NCBI GenBank assembly: GCA_016785955.1
Contig: JAEUWH010000026.1
Coordinates: 1 to 64,000 of the forward strand
Source of the DNA: Pseudobdellovibrionaceae bacterium
GTDB taxonomy: Bacteria > Bdellovibrionota > Bdellovibrionia > Bdellovibrionales > Bdellovibrionaceae
DNA: 64,000 bases
Reading direction: 5' to 3'
The notes under the pieces are model-generated. The model ran no database searches, was not told the DNA's origin, and worked only from the letters and a program-made list of their open reading frames with translations. This document shows, piece after piece, positions 18,601 to 26,945 of the stretch. Numbering within the stretch: position 1 is the first letter of the stretch; every line of letters starts with the position of its first letter. A program made the position numbers and the translations under genes.

Positions 18601-18815
18601 TGATGACCGCCTGCGTGGCCTCGTTAGCCTTGCTGCCTTTGGTATTTGCTAAAGGCCAACCTGGCAGCGAAATTTTATATCCGGTGGCCGTGGTCATCGT
18701 GGGCGGACTGATCAGTTCGACGTTGTTGGACATCATCGTTACGCCCACCCTGTTTTACTTTTTTGGTCAGCACGCGGCCAAACACTATATCAACAAAAAA
18801 GAAGAAATTATTTAA
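15699..18815 (+). CDS. RND-family heavy-metal efflux pump (CusA/CzcA type)
   Basis: A 1038-aa inner-membrane proton antiporter, the standard length for the family. It begins LNSIIRFALNHRLLVVAITA. Other landmarks are VFPDITKPTVTIITES, the TM4 segment GGLAIAIGELVDDSIVDVEN, which carries the acidic proton-relay positions, and a second transmembrane half ending LLDIIVTPTLFYFFG. Metal rather than drug specificity is supported by the flanking His-rich proteins. The GTG at 15699 has GAGG five bases upstream. The operon also has a TolC-like channel but no HlyD-type adaptor, which RND pumps normally need. Confidence 0.92.
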   Translation: MLNSIIRFALNHRLLVVAITAFMVVYGAITLKNLPIDVFPDITKPTVTIITESHGMAPEEVETRVTLPIESYLNGIPQVERIRSQSGIGLSVIYIEFEWDTDIYRNRQLVQEKLNLAKEKLPKDIAPTMGPIGSLMGQIQQIALTTQANEVNPMELRSIAEWIIRPRLMTIQGVSQVISIGGGLKQYQILVSAEKMNRYQLTMEQIDKQLSQISQNTTGGFLETSGQEFLIRNIGSIDSTEDIKDTLVGLHFGKPIRVGDIADVKEHPRLKRGDGSFNGNPSVVMTIQKQPGADTVKITQAIERAVNEIRPSLPKGVHINLDVFKQANFIEASIQGIQGKLKFGTVLVFVILFIFLSNLRMSIITLTAIPVSFLITAIVFSLFGLTVNTMTLGGLAIAIGELVDDSIVDVENVFRRLRENSQSSQPLSTLKVIFEASSEVRNSIVLATIIIALVFFPLFNLSGLEGRLFTPLGTAYLTALIASLVVSLTLTPVLCSFFLKGKLKEHRDTRFVSFLKNIDRKLLNWSLSHSRLVLGLSAGLLILSLGLVPWMGRDFLPQFNEGTAMVSIIASPGISLAESNKLGQQAEMLILETKEIKSVSRRTGRAELDEHAMGVNVSEIDIDFHHEGRPRPVVLEEIRSRLKQTLPNIGVNIGQPISHLIDHMLSGVSAAIAIKIFGADLAVLRQKAVELQDAIKSVPGLVDLKIEQQGLIPQIKIKILRPEAATFGLNPGEITQLLEAALNGEIVAQVIEDSRIYDVFFQFDETSRGSIEKMEETVLKVMPDGRKVKLKDVADVYETTGPNEINRENSQRRIVISANISKRDLGSLMGEIQTQVKEKVKLPEGYYVVYGGQFENQQQATRKIMIFGLISLLGIALVLYSHFGSATLMLQIMATIPLAFIGGITFLFLTDRTITVASLVGFITLCGVASRNSIMMISHYLHLMKFENESFTKDMIIRGSQERLVPVMMTACVASLALLPLVFAKGQPGSEILYPVAVVIVGGLISSTLLDIIVTPTLFYFFGQHAAKHYINKKEEII

Positions 18816-18860
18816 CCAATAAAAATTATCTAAACGCCAAAAAGACTTTAAGGAGACTTT

Positions 18861-19286
18861 ATGAAAACATTAACAGCGACACTTTACTTCATCGTTCTTT
18901 CCACAACTCTCTGGGCCCATGATGGTCATGACCACGATGGTCCAAGTTCATTTCAACCCAAGAAAGGCGGCGTGGTCAAATCCACCGAAGACATCAATAT
19001 CGAGACGATCACCCAAAAAGATCGCGTCAATATCTATTTATTTGATAACGATGGTAAGAAAAAAACGCAAGACTCGTTCGAGATCAACGCCCAGATTCAA
19101 CTGCCTAAACAAAACAAAAAAGAGACGGTAAAACTTAAAACCATCTTGGAGGAAGGCAAATTTTGTCATTTCGAGCTTGAGGGCCATCCCAAAAAAGTTC
19201 ATCGCTATACTTTGCATCTTACGGTTAAGGACAAAAAAGAAAATCATACGGATAAACTGTCCTTCACAATAGAGCCTACAAAATAA
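18861..19286 (+). CDS. Exported protein with His-Asp N-terminus, metal-efflux operon
   Basis: A 141-aa protein with a signal peptide (about 18 residues, ending TLWA) and a mature start of HDGHDHDGP, a metal-binding motif. The rest (about 100 residues) has alternating beta-strand character (KGGVVKSTEDINIETIT, VNIYLFDNDGKKK), resembling small beta-sandwich domains found in metal-efflux accessory proteins. It has a strong AAGGAG ribosome site and lies between pump and channel genes, the position where an adaptor gene is usually found. At this length it is too short to be a normal adaptor. Confidence 0.75.
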   Translation: MKTLTATLYFIVLSTTLWAHDGHDHDGPSSFQPKKGGVVKSTEDINIETITQKDRVNIYLFDNDGKKKTQDSFEINAQIQLPKQNKKETVKLKTILEEGKFCHFELEGHPKKVHRYTLHLTVKDKKENHTDKLSFTIEPTK

Positions 19287-19295
19287 GGAAGAGCG

Positions 19296-20549
19296 ATGAC
19301 ATTAAAACATTTTATTCTTTCCCTGACATTCCCCGTGCTGGCGAGCGCGGAGGTTGTCGACATTAAATATGAATCACTCAAAAACCTGCTCGAACAACGT
19401 CAGACCAAACTTGAAGCCCATCGACTGGAAGCCGATGCTATGAAATTACGTAAGGACGGCCATCTCGGTCGCTCTTTCCTGCCCTCCTTTGAATTGTACG
19501 CCGGTCAAGAGTCGTTCAAAAAAGGACTGGGGACACAAAAGAGTCAACCCGGGTATGGAGTCGAAGCCAATCTCAACTTGTACAATGGTGGCAAGGATCG
19601 CCTGTCTGCCGATATTTACGATTTAGGTTGGCAAAAAAAGAACCTGCAATACCGTCGAATCTCTGCGGACGAGCTTCTTCTGGTTCGCAAGCTCTACTGG
19701 GAAATTCTGTATGCAAAAGAAAAAATCGCACTGCTTGAGGGACAGACCAAACTTAACGAACAAAACAGCGCCTCTGCGCTGAAGCGAATCCGCAGTGGCG
19801 TGGCCACCGAATCAGACAAGATGGAATTTGAAATCAAGGCGGTGGATCTGAAGCAGGATTTAGAGATGTCCAAGCTACAATTGAAAATCCAAACAGATGA
19901 ACTGAAGGTGTTACTGAATGTGAATGAGAAAAGCGAAGTCAAACTACCGGATACGATCGGGCATCAGCATACATTCGAGGAGTCTGTAAAGCACAGTCAT
20001 GAAGATCATGAACTGATTTCCAAAGAAAGTGACGTGCAGGCTTCCATCAATGAATTCACCAGTCAAAAGGAAGCCAATCTTTGGCGTCCAAAATTGGATG
20101 TCGTTGCTGGTTTTCACCAATTTAATCAGCGCGAAGAGCCCGAGTTCTCGACAGATGAAGAGCGGCGGGAGTCGTTCGTTGGTCTACGGCTATCACTCAG
20201 TATACCCGAGGGACTCAATTCATTGAAAGAGTCACAGGCCCTGGCGCAAGAAGCGACAGCGTATCGTCGACTTGCTGATTTTCAACGAAAGCAAGCCCAC
20301 GCACATGTGGAAAGCGAAATAGCCGAACTTAAGCTATTGCATAGTCAGATTCACGATGCCGAGGAAAACATTCAACGCGCTGAAAAGTACTATCAATTGA
20401 CACTGTCGGAATATGCACGAGGAGTGAAGAATTCTCCGGATATGCTATCCGCTTCAGAAAAGATTTTTGAGGTCAAGAATAGGCGCCTACAGATTTTAAA
20501 GGATTTCAATTTAAAGCAGGCCCATGTTTTGGCCAAAATAGAAAAGTAA
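19296..20549 (+). CDS. TolC-family outer-membrane channel protein
   Basis: A 417-aa protein with a signal peptide (ending LASA) and long alpha-helical coiled-coil segments of the outer membrane efflux protein family. Typical pieces include LYNGGKDRLSADIYDLGWQ, RRISADELLLVRKLYWEILY, and a repeat of the same pattern in the second half (QAHAHVESEIAELKLL, YQLTLSEYARGVKNSPDML). It would form a trimeric periplasmic tunnel and outer-membrane barrel for the RND pump. The His-rich insert around residues 225-245 (HQHTFEESVKHSHEDHE) fits metal handling. AAGGA precedes the ATG. A strong hairpin terminator follows at 20621. Confidence 0.9.
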   Translation: MTLKHFILSLTFPVLASAEVVDIKYESLKNLLEQRQTKLEAHRLEADAMKLRKDGHLGRSFLPSFELYAGQESFKKGLGTQKSQPGYGVEANLNLYNGGKDRLSADIYDLGWQKKNLQYRRISADELLLVRKLYWEILYAKEKIALLEGQTKLNEQNSASALKRIRSGVATESDKMEFEIKAVDLKQDLEMSKLQLKIQTDELKVLLNVNEKSEVKLPDTIGHQHTFEESVKHSHEDHELISKESDVQASINEFTSQKEANLWRPKLDVVAGFHQFNQREEPEFSTDEERRESFVGLRLSLSIPEGLNSLKESQALAQEATAYRRLADFQRKQAHAHVESEIAELKLLHSQIHDAEENIQRAEKYYQLTLSEYARGVKNSPDMLSASEKIFEVKNRRLQILKDFNLKQAHVLAKIEK

Positions 20550-20620
20550 CCACAGCGACATCTAGCTGAATACACCGTAAGACAGTGTGGCCTTTAACGT
20601 GTAACGTGTTTCCCAATAAA

Positions 20621-20650
20621 AAAGGGCTGAATAAATCAGCCCTTTTTCTT
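20621..20650. terminator. Bidirectional terminator between the efflux and porin-like genes
   Basis: AAAGGGCTGA (20621-20630) and TCAGCCCTTT (20636-20645) form a perfect 10-bp stem with a five-base loop and T/A runs on both sides. It serves the plus-strand efflux operon and the convergent minus-strand porin-like gene. Confidence 0.88.
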
Positions 20651-20699
20651 TAGTTGAATTTAAATTCAGACTAAAATTATATCAAATATCAGACTCAAA

Positions 20700-21803
20700 T
20701 TAGAATTGATAAGTTAAACCAACTTCTGACAAGAAACCGTTGTCAGAACCCAATTTACCAGCATTAGCTTTAGTAGTAGCCGCAAGAGTTCCATCAACCA
20801 TGAATTTACCAAGTTTCAAACCCAAACCAGCTGCTGCAACAGTGCTGTCAGCCAAGTTAGTTTCAGAAGAAGCACCACCACCCGCAGGAGTAGTTTTAGA
20901 AGAACCCAACAAGATGTTTTGAGTTAATGAACCACGAACTACCAACCAAGAAGTAGCATCAGCTTCGATACCAACAACAACAGGAAGTGCAGAAGTTTCA
21001 GTTTTAACACCGTTGTTACCAGCTTTATCAGAACCCATTACATATGAAACACCGTAAAAGAAATCTGCGCCATCTTTTTTATGTGAATTAACCACACCGA
21101 TTGCCAAAGAACTAGTGTCATTGCTTCCTAGCTCAGTGCCAGCCACGATGTCTTTAGATTTTCCGCCACCCATAGAGTAAGCACCGTATAGGAACATAGT
21201 ATCTAACCAGTAACCACCAGATAAAGACATAGGAGATTTTTGTTCAAACTTTTTAGTATCAGCAGCAGTCGCTTCACCAGTCAAACCAAGACCCAAGTGA
21301 GCTTCCCAGCCTGAAGTACTAGATGCAGAAGCGTTTAAACCCATAGATGATGATTTGTTTTTGTTCGCTTTATCATCAAAATTTGAGTAGTTAAGTCCTA
21401 AACCCCAAGCGATATCGCCAGCTTTGCTAGCGTATACAAGGTTCAAAGGATTTTGTAGAGATACTGTAGAACCAGCATCAGTCAATCCACCCGCAGAAAG
21501 ATTAGTTTTATTACCTAGCCAAGCACCCAAAGCAGAAGTGTCGTTCATTTTACGAACGAAACCCGCTTCAGCTTGAGGAGCACCATCATTTCCACCAACA
21601 CCGGCAGCTGTAACACCAGCAGCGTTACCAGAAGTCTCGATAGTTACAAATTCACCGTGAACAAGAGCTTGATCCGGCTCGCGTAAAATATCTCGAGTGT
21701 CTTGTAAGTGTGGAGAGTTGCTTAAAGCTTTCAAACGAGCTTTAGAAGCGTAAGCTGATGTAGCTGCAAGAGCTACTGCAACTATAATTGTCATCTTTTT
21801 CAT
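20700..21803 (-). CDS. Porin-like outer-membrane beta-barrel protein
   Basis: A 367-aa protein with a signal peptide (KKMTIIVAVALAATSAYA), a short helical plug-like opening (SKARLKALSNSPHLQDTRDI), and many alternating glycine/aromatic strands. It ends in GLTYQF, the terminal phenylalanine recognised by the BAM machinery. Codon choice is unusually uniform (GCA/GCT, AAA, GTA), as in highly expressed genes, and the ribosome site AAGGAA is good. A promoter, a palindrome and a hairpin lie in the leader. It is probably an abundant general porin; the specific substrate is unknown. Confidence 0.82.
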   Translation of the reverse strand: MKKMTIIVAVALAATSAYASKARLKALSNSPHLQDTRDILREPDQALVHGEFVTIETSGNAAGVTAAGVGGNDGAPQAEAGFVRKMNDTSALGAWLGNKTNLSAGGLTDAGSTVSLQNPLNLVYASKAGDIAWGLGLNYSNFDDKANKNKSSSMGLNASASSTSGWEAHLGLGLTGEATAADTKKFEQKSPMSLSGGYWLDTMFLYGAYSMGGGKSKDIVAGTELGSNDTSSLAIGVVNSHKKDGADFFYGVSYVMGSDKAGNNGVKTETSALPVVVGIEADATSWLVVRGSLTQNILLGSSKTTPAGGGASSETNLADSTVAAAGLGLKLGKFMVDGTLAATTKANAGKLGSDNGFLSEVGLTYQF

Positions 21804-21818
21804 ATTAATTCCTTCCTC

Positions 21819-21833
21819 GCAGACGAGGTCTGC
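21819..21833 (-). promoter_or_regulatory. 5' leader hairpin next to the porin-like ribosome site
   Basis: GCAGAC and GTCTGC make a perfect 6-bp stem with a three-base loop directly upstream of the AAGGAA ribosome site of the porin-like gene. It may stabilise the message or modulate initiation. Confidence 0.5.
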
Positions 21834-21842
21834 TAGTTAATT

Positions 21843-21857
21843 TGGTTAATTTAACCA
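21843..21857. promoter_or_regulatory. 15-bp palindrome in the porin-like leader
   Basis: TGGTTAA-T-TTAACCA is a perfect inverted repeat that lies just downstream of the predicted transcription start. It could be an operator. No regulator is identified. Confidence 0.4.
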
Positions 21858-21877
21858 TTCCTAAACTCAATACGTTT

Positions 21878-21906
21878 ATCGTAATAAGAGTTATAGTTGA
21901 GATCAA
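21878..21906 (-). promoter_or_regulatory. Candidate sigma-70 promoter of the porin-like gene
   Basis: On the minus strand TTGATC (21906-21901), a 17-base spacer and TACGAT (21883-21878) fit the vegetative pattern. They would give a leader of about 65 bases. The remaining part of the 428-base gap, 21907-22231, is very AT-rich, and I see no other feature in it. Confidence 0.45.
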
Positions 21907-22231
21907 TCTAAAAACATTTTTAGAGACAAGTGATGTCGAAAAGCTGCAGTGATAAATCATGTGTCCAAATTACATCACAAATTTTCTGCTTTGAAATTAA
22001 TCAGATGAAGTTTGTAATATGAAATTCAATTTCAAAAATTCGAAAGCCTTGAAACAATTGCCAATATTGATTTTTAATGGGTTCTCAAAAACAAAATTTC
22101 TAAATTTTTTTTTGAAAAAAAAGAGATTAGAAAATTAAACAGACATTGAATTTAAGATCGCTGGGGCAATTTGCCTTGCTGATGCGGCGCGTACATTTGC
22201 CCCAATTCAAACAAAGTTTATATGAAAAATA

Positions 22232-22762
22232 CTAGAAAACGTGGGTGTTCGAAGCTTGTTTTCCGATCCGAAAGACCACCTGAGGTTGAAAAACAACCTG
22301 CAATGGGTCTTTAAACAGCTTCGCCTGGCGATGCCCCTCGATAATCAACTTCAAACTATTAAATGGATGCCGCCAACGAATCGAGTTGTGATAAATTTCA
22401 CATTGAGATCGGTAAATATCTATCAGTATAACCTTCAAATCAGGCAATCCCGACAGTGGTTCACACGTTATCGGCCGATCAAATTTAATAGACATTTTGA
22501 CTTTCAATCGAAGCTCCCAATCAAGGATCAAAATATTTTCATTGAAATCAGGAGTGGAAAAAAGAATATGTAGAGTTTCAGCGTCATAGACTAAGCCATA
22601 CACACTCATTTCATTTTCACTGCAAAGTTCACTTAGAACTTTTAATGTACTTTCCCACAATTCACACTGCCGTTGGTCGTTCATCGACGCTGACCGATTC
22701 CAAAAAATCCGAGTTTGGAAATAGAAGAACTTGTGTTGTTTAATTAAATGCTTACCCATCAT
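22232..22762 (-). CDS. Degenerate RAYT-like (Y1 transposase-related) protein
   Basis: A 176-aa protein that follows the layout of REP-associated tyrosine transposases: an opening with FQTRIFWNRSAS, a helix with LWESTLKVLSELCSE, a strand pair SVYGLVYDAETLHILFSTPD, and a late segment IYHNSIRWRHPFNSLKL like the IYRNPV...YPYSSL block. In true members the middle strand carries MPNHxH with two metal-binding histidines; here only one His remains (TLHIL), so nuclease activity is doubtful. It may be domesticated. The start could be ATG at 22762 or the adjacent ATG at 22759. It is divergent from rnr with 43 bases between. The assignment is by pattern and tentative. Confidence 0.5.
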   Translation of the reverse strand: MMGKHLIKQHKFFYFQTRIFWNRSASMNDQRQCELWESTLKVLSELCSENEMSVYGLVYDAETLHILFSTPDFNENILILDWELRLKVKMSIKFDRPITCEPLSGLPDLKVILIDIYRSQCEIYHNSIRWRHPFNSLKLIIEGHRQAKLFKDPLQVVFQPQVVFRIGKQASNTHVF

Positions 22763-22805
22763 TTCCCTATTTGACTTTGCAATGACAGAACCTCAAACTT
22801 AGTCC

Positions 22806-25310
22806 ATGGTAAAAAAGAAGTTCCTGAAGGGAATTATTAAACGCAACCCCGACGGCTTTGGATTTTTAATTCCCGACTCCAAAGACCACCAAGATGTCTA
22901 CATTCCCCGCCACTCAATGGACGGAGTTATGACAAATGACTATGTTCTGGCCGATGTCCTACCAGAGTCCGGATCACAAAAATTTCGTGGCGAAATTATC
23001 GAAATTATTAAACGCTCGACGGTTACCGTCGTAGGTAAATACAAGCAAATAACCAAAAGTTACGGAATTGTAAAAGATGAGTCGAACTCTTGGGGCAGTG
23101 ATTTGGTCATTGACACCAAAAACAGCATGGATTGCAAAACCGGTGACTTGGTCGCCGCTAAAATTATCCAATATCCTGAAAAAGGCAAAGAACTGATCGG
23201 TAAAGTCATCGAAGTTATTGGCGACATTGAAGACCCGATGAATGACATCAAACGGGTGGCTTTGAATCAGCAAATTACAATGGATTTTCCGGACGAAGTA
23301 TTAAGGGAAGCAAAAAAATATAAGTCCGAGCCCAATGAGAAAGATTTTAAAGGTCGCCAAGATATTCGTAATTTAAATTTGATCACCATTGACGGCAAAA
23401 CGGCTAAAGATTTCGATGATGCTGTCTACGTCGAACGCACAAATGCTGGATTTCGTCTGATCGTCGCGATCGCCGACGTAAGCCATTATGTGAAAAATAA
23501 TACGGCTATCGATGAAGAAGCCTATCTGCGCGGAACCAGCATTTACTTTCCAAACTTTGTCGTGCCGATGCTGCCGGAAGTATTAAGCAATGGCCTGTGT
23601 TCATTGAACCCACATGTTCCCCGCCTGTGTTTAGTTGCAGAAATGTTTTTCGATTTCACGGGAGTTAAACAAGAAAGTCGTTTCTACGAAGCGGTCATGG
23701 ACTCGAAAGCACGTGTAACTTATGGCGAAGCCCAAGAAATAATCGAGGGACAAGTCATCGAAAAATTTGCGCACGTCAAAGATAATATTCAAAAATGTGG
23801 TGAGCTGGCCAAAATTCTGATGGCCAAGCGTTTTCGTGATGGCTCGTTAGATCTGGAAATTCCTGAAACAACACTTGAAATTGATGCTTCGGGGGTCCCT
23901 GTCGACGTGATTCGATCTGAACGATTATTTGCGCACCGACTGATTGAAGAACTCATGCTAGCCGCCAATGTCGCCGTCGCCGAGTTTTTAACGAATTCGC
24001 AAATTCCGGCTATTTATCGCATTCATGAAAGTCCAAACGAAACAGCAATTAAAATGCTCGAGCGCTACCTGCACAATTTCGGTGGTAAAGTAAAACTTGA
24101 TGAAGGAAAATTACAAAAGCGATTAACACGAGCGTTACAAGAGTTTTCAGGTAAACCAGAAGCCCACGTTTTAAATATATTAACTTTGCGATCAATGAAT
24201 CAGGCTAAATACTCGGTGGCCAATGTTGGTCATTTTGGGTTAGGCTTCGAAAACTATACCCATTTTACATCTCCGATTCGTCGCTACCCAGACTTGATTG
24301 TACACCGCTTGCTCAAAAGCCAAATTTTGCAAGGTAAAAGATATAGTGAAATCCAAGAAGAAGACCTGGCCACAGCCGCAACTTGGTTATCCAGTTGCGA
24401 ACAAAAAGCCGCAAAATCAGAGCGACAAATAACAGCGATTAAAAAGGCTCGATTTATGGAAAAATTCCTGGGCGACGAGTTTGAAGGAATTATCAGTTCC
24501 GTCGTGCGTTTTGGTGTCTTTGTTTTACTACGTGAATATGAAATTGATGGGTTAGTTAAAATTGACGAGCTTTCGTCTCAGCGACTTGAGTTTGATGAAA
24601 CCACACTTAGCCTCTTCAACAAAAAAACAGGCTTACGTTTTACTATCGGGGATGCGATCAAAATTAAAGTCGTTTCCACAGACTCTGAACTTGGCCAAAT
24701 TAATTTTATGCCCCTAGAGCTGGTCGCAAAACGTGAACAACAAAACATGAATCAGATCAAACAAGATTCACGGCGAAATCCAGTTAACAAGCAGCAAGAA
24801 AATTCGCATCGCCCCCAGGCTCAAGGTGGCGGAAAGAAATTCAAGAAAAAACGTGGCAAATCTTTTGCCGAACGTATGTTTAAGAAAAAATCAAAATTGC
24901 AGTTTGTGTCCCAAAATCAAAATAGTGATCGCAAAAAACGTGACCAAGACGAAGCCTCTAATGAAAAAACCTTTAAGCCTTCGTTTCAGTCACGAAATCG
25001 CTCACCAGAGGAAACACCAACGCCACAAAAGTCGTCTTTTGGGCATGGCGGTATCGAATACAAAGTACAAACCTCGCGAAGAAATTCGATTTTAGACAGA
25101 CTGGATCAGGCCATTTCGTCACGAGAGCGAAATGAATCGTTCAGCACGGGACGATCGGAAAACAGTAACTCTCAACGTAGCGTAAAAAACAGTAATAATA
25201 CTACTACTAAGGAGAAGCAAGGTGGCGGGGCTGGGGCTAAAGCTGAATCCTCTAGGAAAAACACTAAAAAACGCGGCCAGGTTAAGAACCATCGTCGGGG
25301 TATTCGCTAA
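22806..25310 (+). CDS. rnr: Ribonuclease R
   Basis: An 834-aa 3'-5' exoribonuclease of the RNase II/R family that degrades structured RNA. In order: an N-terminal cold-shock/OB domain (KGIIKRNPDGFGFLIPD), the RNB catalytic domain with ITIDGKTAKDFDDAVYVE near residue 200, whose aspartates bind Mg2+, the FTSPIRRYPDLIVHRLLK block, and an S1 domain (FEGIISSVVRFGVFVLL). About 170 residues of basic, disordered tail rich in Lys, Arg, Gln and Ser follow. E. coli RNase R also has a basic tail, but this one is longer. The last 89 bases overlap the start of the UbiB-like gene. Confidence 0.95.
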   Translation: MVKKKFLKGIIKRNPDGFGFLIPDSKDHQDVYIPRHSMDGVMTNDYVLADVLPESGSQKFRGEIIEIIKRSTVTVVGKYKQITKSYGIVKDESNSWGSDLVIDTKNSMDCKTGDLVAAKIIQYPEKGKELIGKVIEVIGDIEDPMNDIKRVALNQQITMDFPDEVLREAKKYKSEPNEKDFKGRQDIRNLNLITIDGKTAKDFDDAVYVERTNAGFRLIVAIADVSHYVKNNTAIDEEAYLRGTSIYFPNFVVPMLPEVLSNGLCSLNPHVPRLCLVAEMFFDFTGVKQESRFYEAVMDSKARVTYGEAQEIIEGQVIEKFAHVKDNIQKCGELAKILMAKRFRDGSLDLEIPETTLEIDASGVPVDVIRSERLFAHRLIEELMLAANVAVAEFLTNSQIPAIYRIHESPNETAIKMLERYLHNFGGKVKLDEGKLQKRLTRALQEFSGKPEAHVLNILTLRSMNQAKYSVANVGHFGLGFENYTHFTSPIRRYPDLIVHRLLKSQILQGKRYSEIQEEDLATAATWLSSCEQKAAKSERQITAIKKARFMEKFLGDEFEGIISSVVRFGVFVLLREYEIDGLVKIDELSSQRLEFDETTLSLFNKKTGLRFTIGDAIKIKVVSTDSELGQINFMPLELVAKREQQNMNQIKQDSRRNPVNKQQENSHRPQAQGGGKKFKKKRGKSFAERMFKKKSKLQFVSQNQNSDRKKRDQDEASNEKTFKPSFQSRNRSPEETPTPQKSSFGHGGIEYKVQTSRRNSILDRLDQAISSRERNESFSTGRSENSNSQRSVKNSNNTTTKEKQGGGAGAKAESSRKNTKKRGQVKNHRRGIR

Positions 25311-26898
25311 GCACGGCTTTTATAAAATCGCCGAGCGAATAAATCTGGGACAGTATTTGATTGAACGCTGGCTAACGTCGGACTACGAAAATTTTTCGAC
25401 AGCCGAGCGCATTCGCATGTCATTCGAGGAACTAGGCCCTACCTTTGTTAAACTTGGTCAGTTGCTTGCAACCCGCCCCGACCTGGTTCCTGAAGACTAT
25501 GTTCTTGAGTTTTCTAAGCTTCACGGCAATGTCCATCCACTGCCATTTGAAACGATACAAAATGTTCTCCAGCATGAAATCGGTCCACAATTGGATCTGT
25601 TTGAAAACATTGATCCAATTCCTATTGGCTCGGCAAGTATTGCGCAAGTTCATCAAGCCAAGCTGAAAACCGGCGAAGAAGTGGTTTTAAAAATTCAACG
25701 GCCCGGAATTATTGACGTCATCAATGATGATTTAGGTGTCTTGTATTTTATTGCCGATCTGCTTACAAAGTACGTACCCGAGTCACGGGCGTTTAATCCG
25801 CAAGCGATTGTTGATGAGTATTTCAAAACGCTAGAGCTGGAAACTAATTTTATTGTGGAAACCAATAATATTCGCCGTTTTACCACAAACTTTCAAAAGC
25901 ATCCTGACATCAAAATTCCCATTGTTTACCAAGACCTGACTACTGAGCGTGTTTTGGTCATGGAAAAACTGAAAGGCATTCCCTTGTCAGAAGATGGCGC
26001 TCTTAATCAGCCGAATGTGGACTCTCATGAAATCATCAAAAAAGGACTACGTTCCTACTTAAAAATGGTTTTTTATGACGGGCTTTTTCATGGTGATCTG
26101 CATGCTGGCAATTTTTTTATTTTCCCTAACAACGAAATTGGTTTGATTGATTTCGGCGTCGTCGGCCGCTTGAATTCTAAAACGCAAAGCTCGATCGCCA
26201 ACATGATGTATGCTCTTTCAAAAGAAGACTATGATCGCTTGGCTTATGAATATGTTGATCTGGCGCCTTTTACCGATCAAGTGAACATCGACGTTTTTGC
26301 CAAAGAATTACGTGAATTGATTGCACCTTACTATGGGCTAACGTTGAAGAACGTGAATCTAGGCAAGATTTTGATGTCGTCTGCAGGGATAGCTTCTAAA
26401 AATAAACTAGTCGTACCTTCCGAGCTGATGATGTTTTTTAAATCCATTGTTGCCATCGAAGGCATGGGCCGAAAAATTTTGAAAGAATTCGATTTTCTAC
26501 AATACTCAATCGAGTTCGCCGGAGAACTCATCCAACATCAAATGAGTCCCGATAAAATCGCCCAAGATTTGGGGCAAATGGCTCGGGAATCCAAAAATTT
26601 TCTCAATAATTTGCCTCGTCAATTGCACTTTCTGATCAAAAAACTTAATAGTCCCGACCATCACTTTAAATTTCAATTTGCCGAACTCAATGATTTGAAG
26701 AAATCATTCGAATCCTCGTTCAATTTGTTATTTTTAGGAATTATTATTGCCTCGTTGATTCTGAGCGCTTCAATAATTGCCGCCGGCAAACATGATGGGG
26801 ATTTTATTCTGGGAATGCCCATGATGAGTTTTGTGCTTTTCATTTTGGCCGCTCTTTTAGGATTGATCGGGTTTTACAACTACATCAAAAAACCTTAG
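25222..26898 (+). CDS. UbiB/ABC1-family atypical kinase
   Basis: A 558-aa protein of the UbiB/AarF/COQ8 family, usually needed for ubiquinone or other quinone synthesis. The N-terminal KxGQ motif is K77LGQ80 within TFVKLGQLLATRPDL. The ATP-binding region is SASIAQVHQAKLKTGEEVVL, and the catalytic loop HGDLHAGNFF and metal motif LIDFGVVGRL are present. Two transmembrane helices end the protein (LLFLGIIIASLILSASIIAA; FVLFILAALLGLIGFY). The GTG start at 25222 lies inside rnr but has AAGGAG seven bases before it. No ubiquinone genes are nearby, so the quinone is not identified. Confidence 0.93.
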   Translation: MAGLGLKLNPLGKTLKNAARLRTIVGVFAKHGFYKIAERINLGQYLIERWLTSDYENFSTAERIRMSFEELGPTFVKLGQLLATRPDLVPEDYVLEFSKLHGNVHPLPFETIQNVLQHEIGPQLDLFENIDPIPIGSASIAQVHQAKLKTGEEVVLKIQRPGIIDVINDDLGVLYFIADLLTKYVPESRAFNPQAIVDEYFKTLELETNFIVETNNIRRFTTNFQKHPDIKIPIVYQDLTTERVLVMEKLKGIPLSEDGALNQPNVDSHEIIKKGLRSYLKMVFYDGLFHGDLHAGNFFIFPNNEIGLIDFGVVGRLNSKTQSSIANMMYALSKEDYDRLAYEYVDLAPFTDQVNIDVFAKELRELIAPYYGLTLKNVNLGKILMSSAGIASKNKLVVPSELMMFFKSIVAIEGMGRKILKEFDFLQYSIEFAGELIQHQMSPDKIAQDLGQMARESKNFLNNLPRQLHFLIKKLNSPDHHFKFQFAELNDLKKSFESSFNLLFLGIIIASLILSASIIAAGKHDGDFILGMPMMSFVLFILAALLGLIGFYNYIKKP

Positions 26899-26945
26899 TA
26901 AAGCCGTTAAATATCTGTATTTTTACAGAAAAAATTACTGACCCT

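Noticed and set aside
15699-18815. Multidrug rather than metal specificity for the RND pump
   Set aside because: Two His-rich exported proteins in the operon and the CusA/CzcA-type sequence favour metals.
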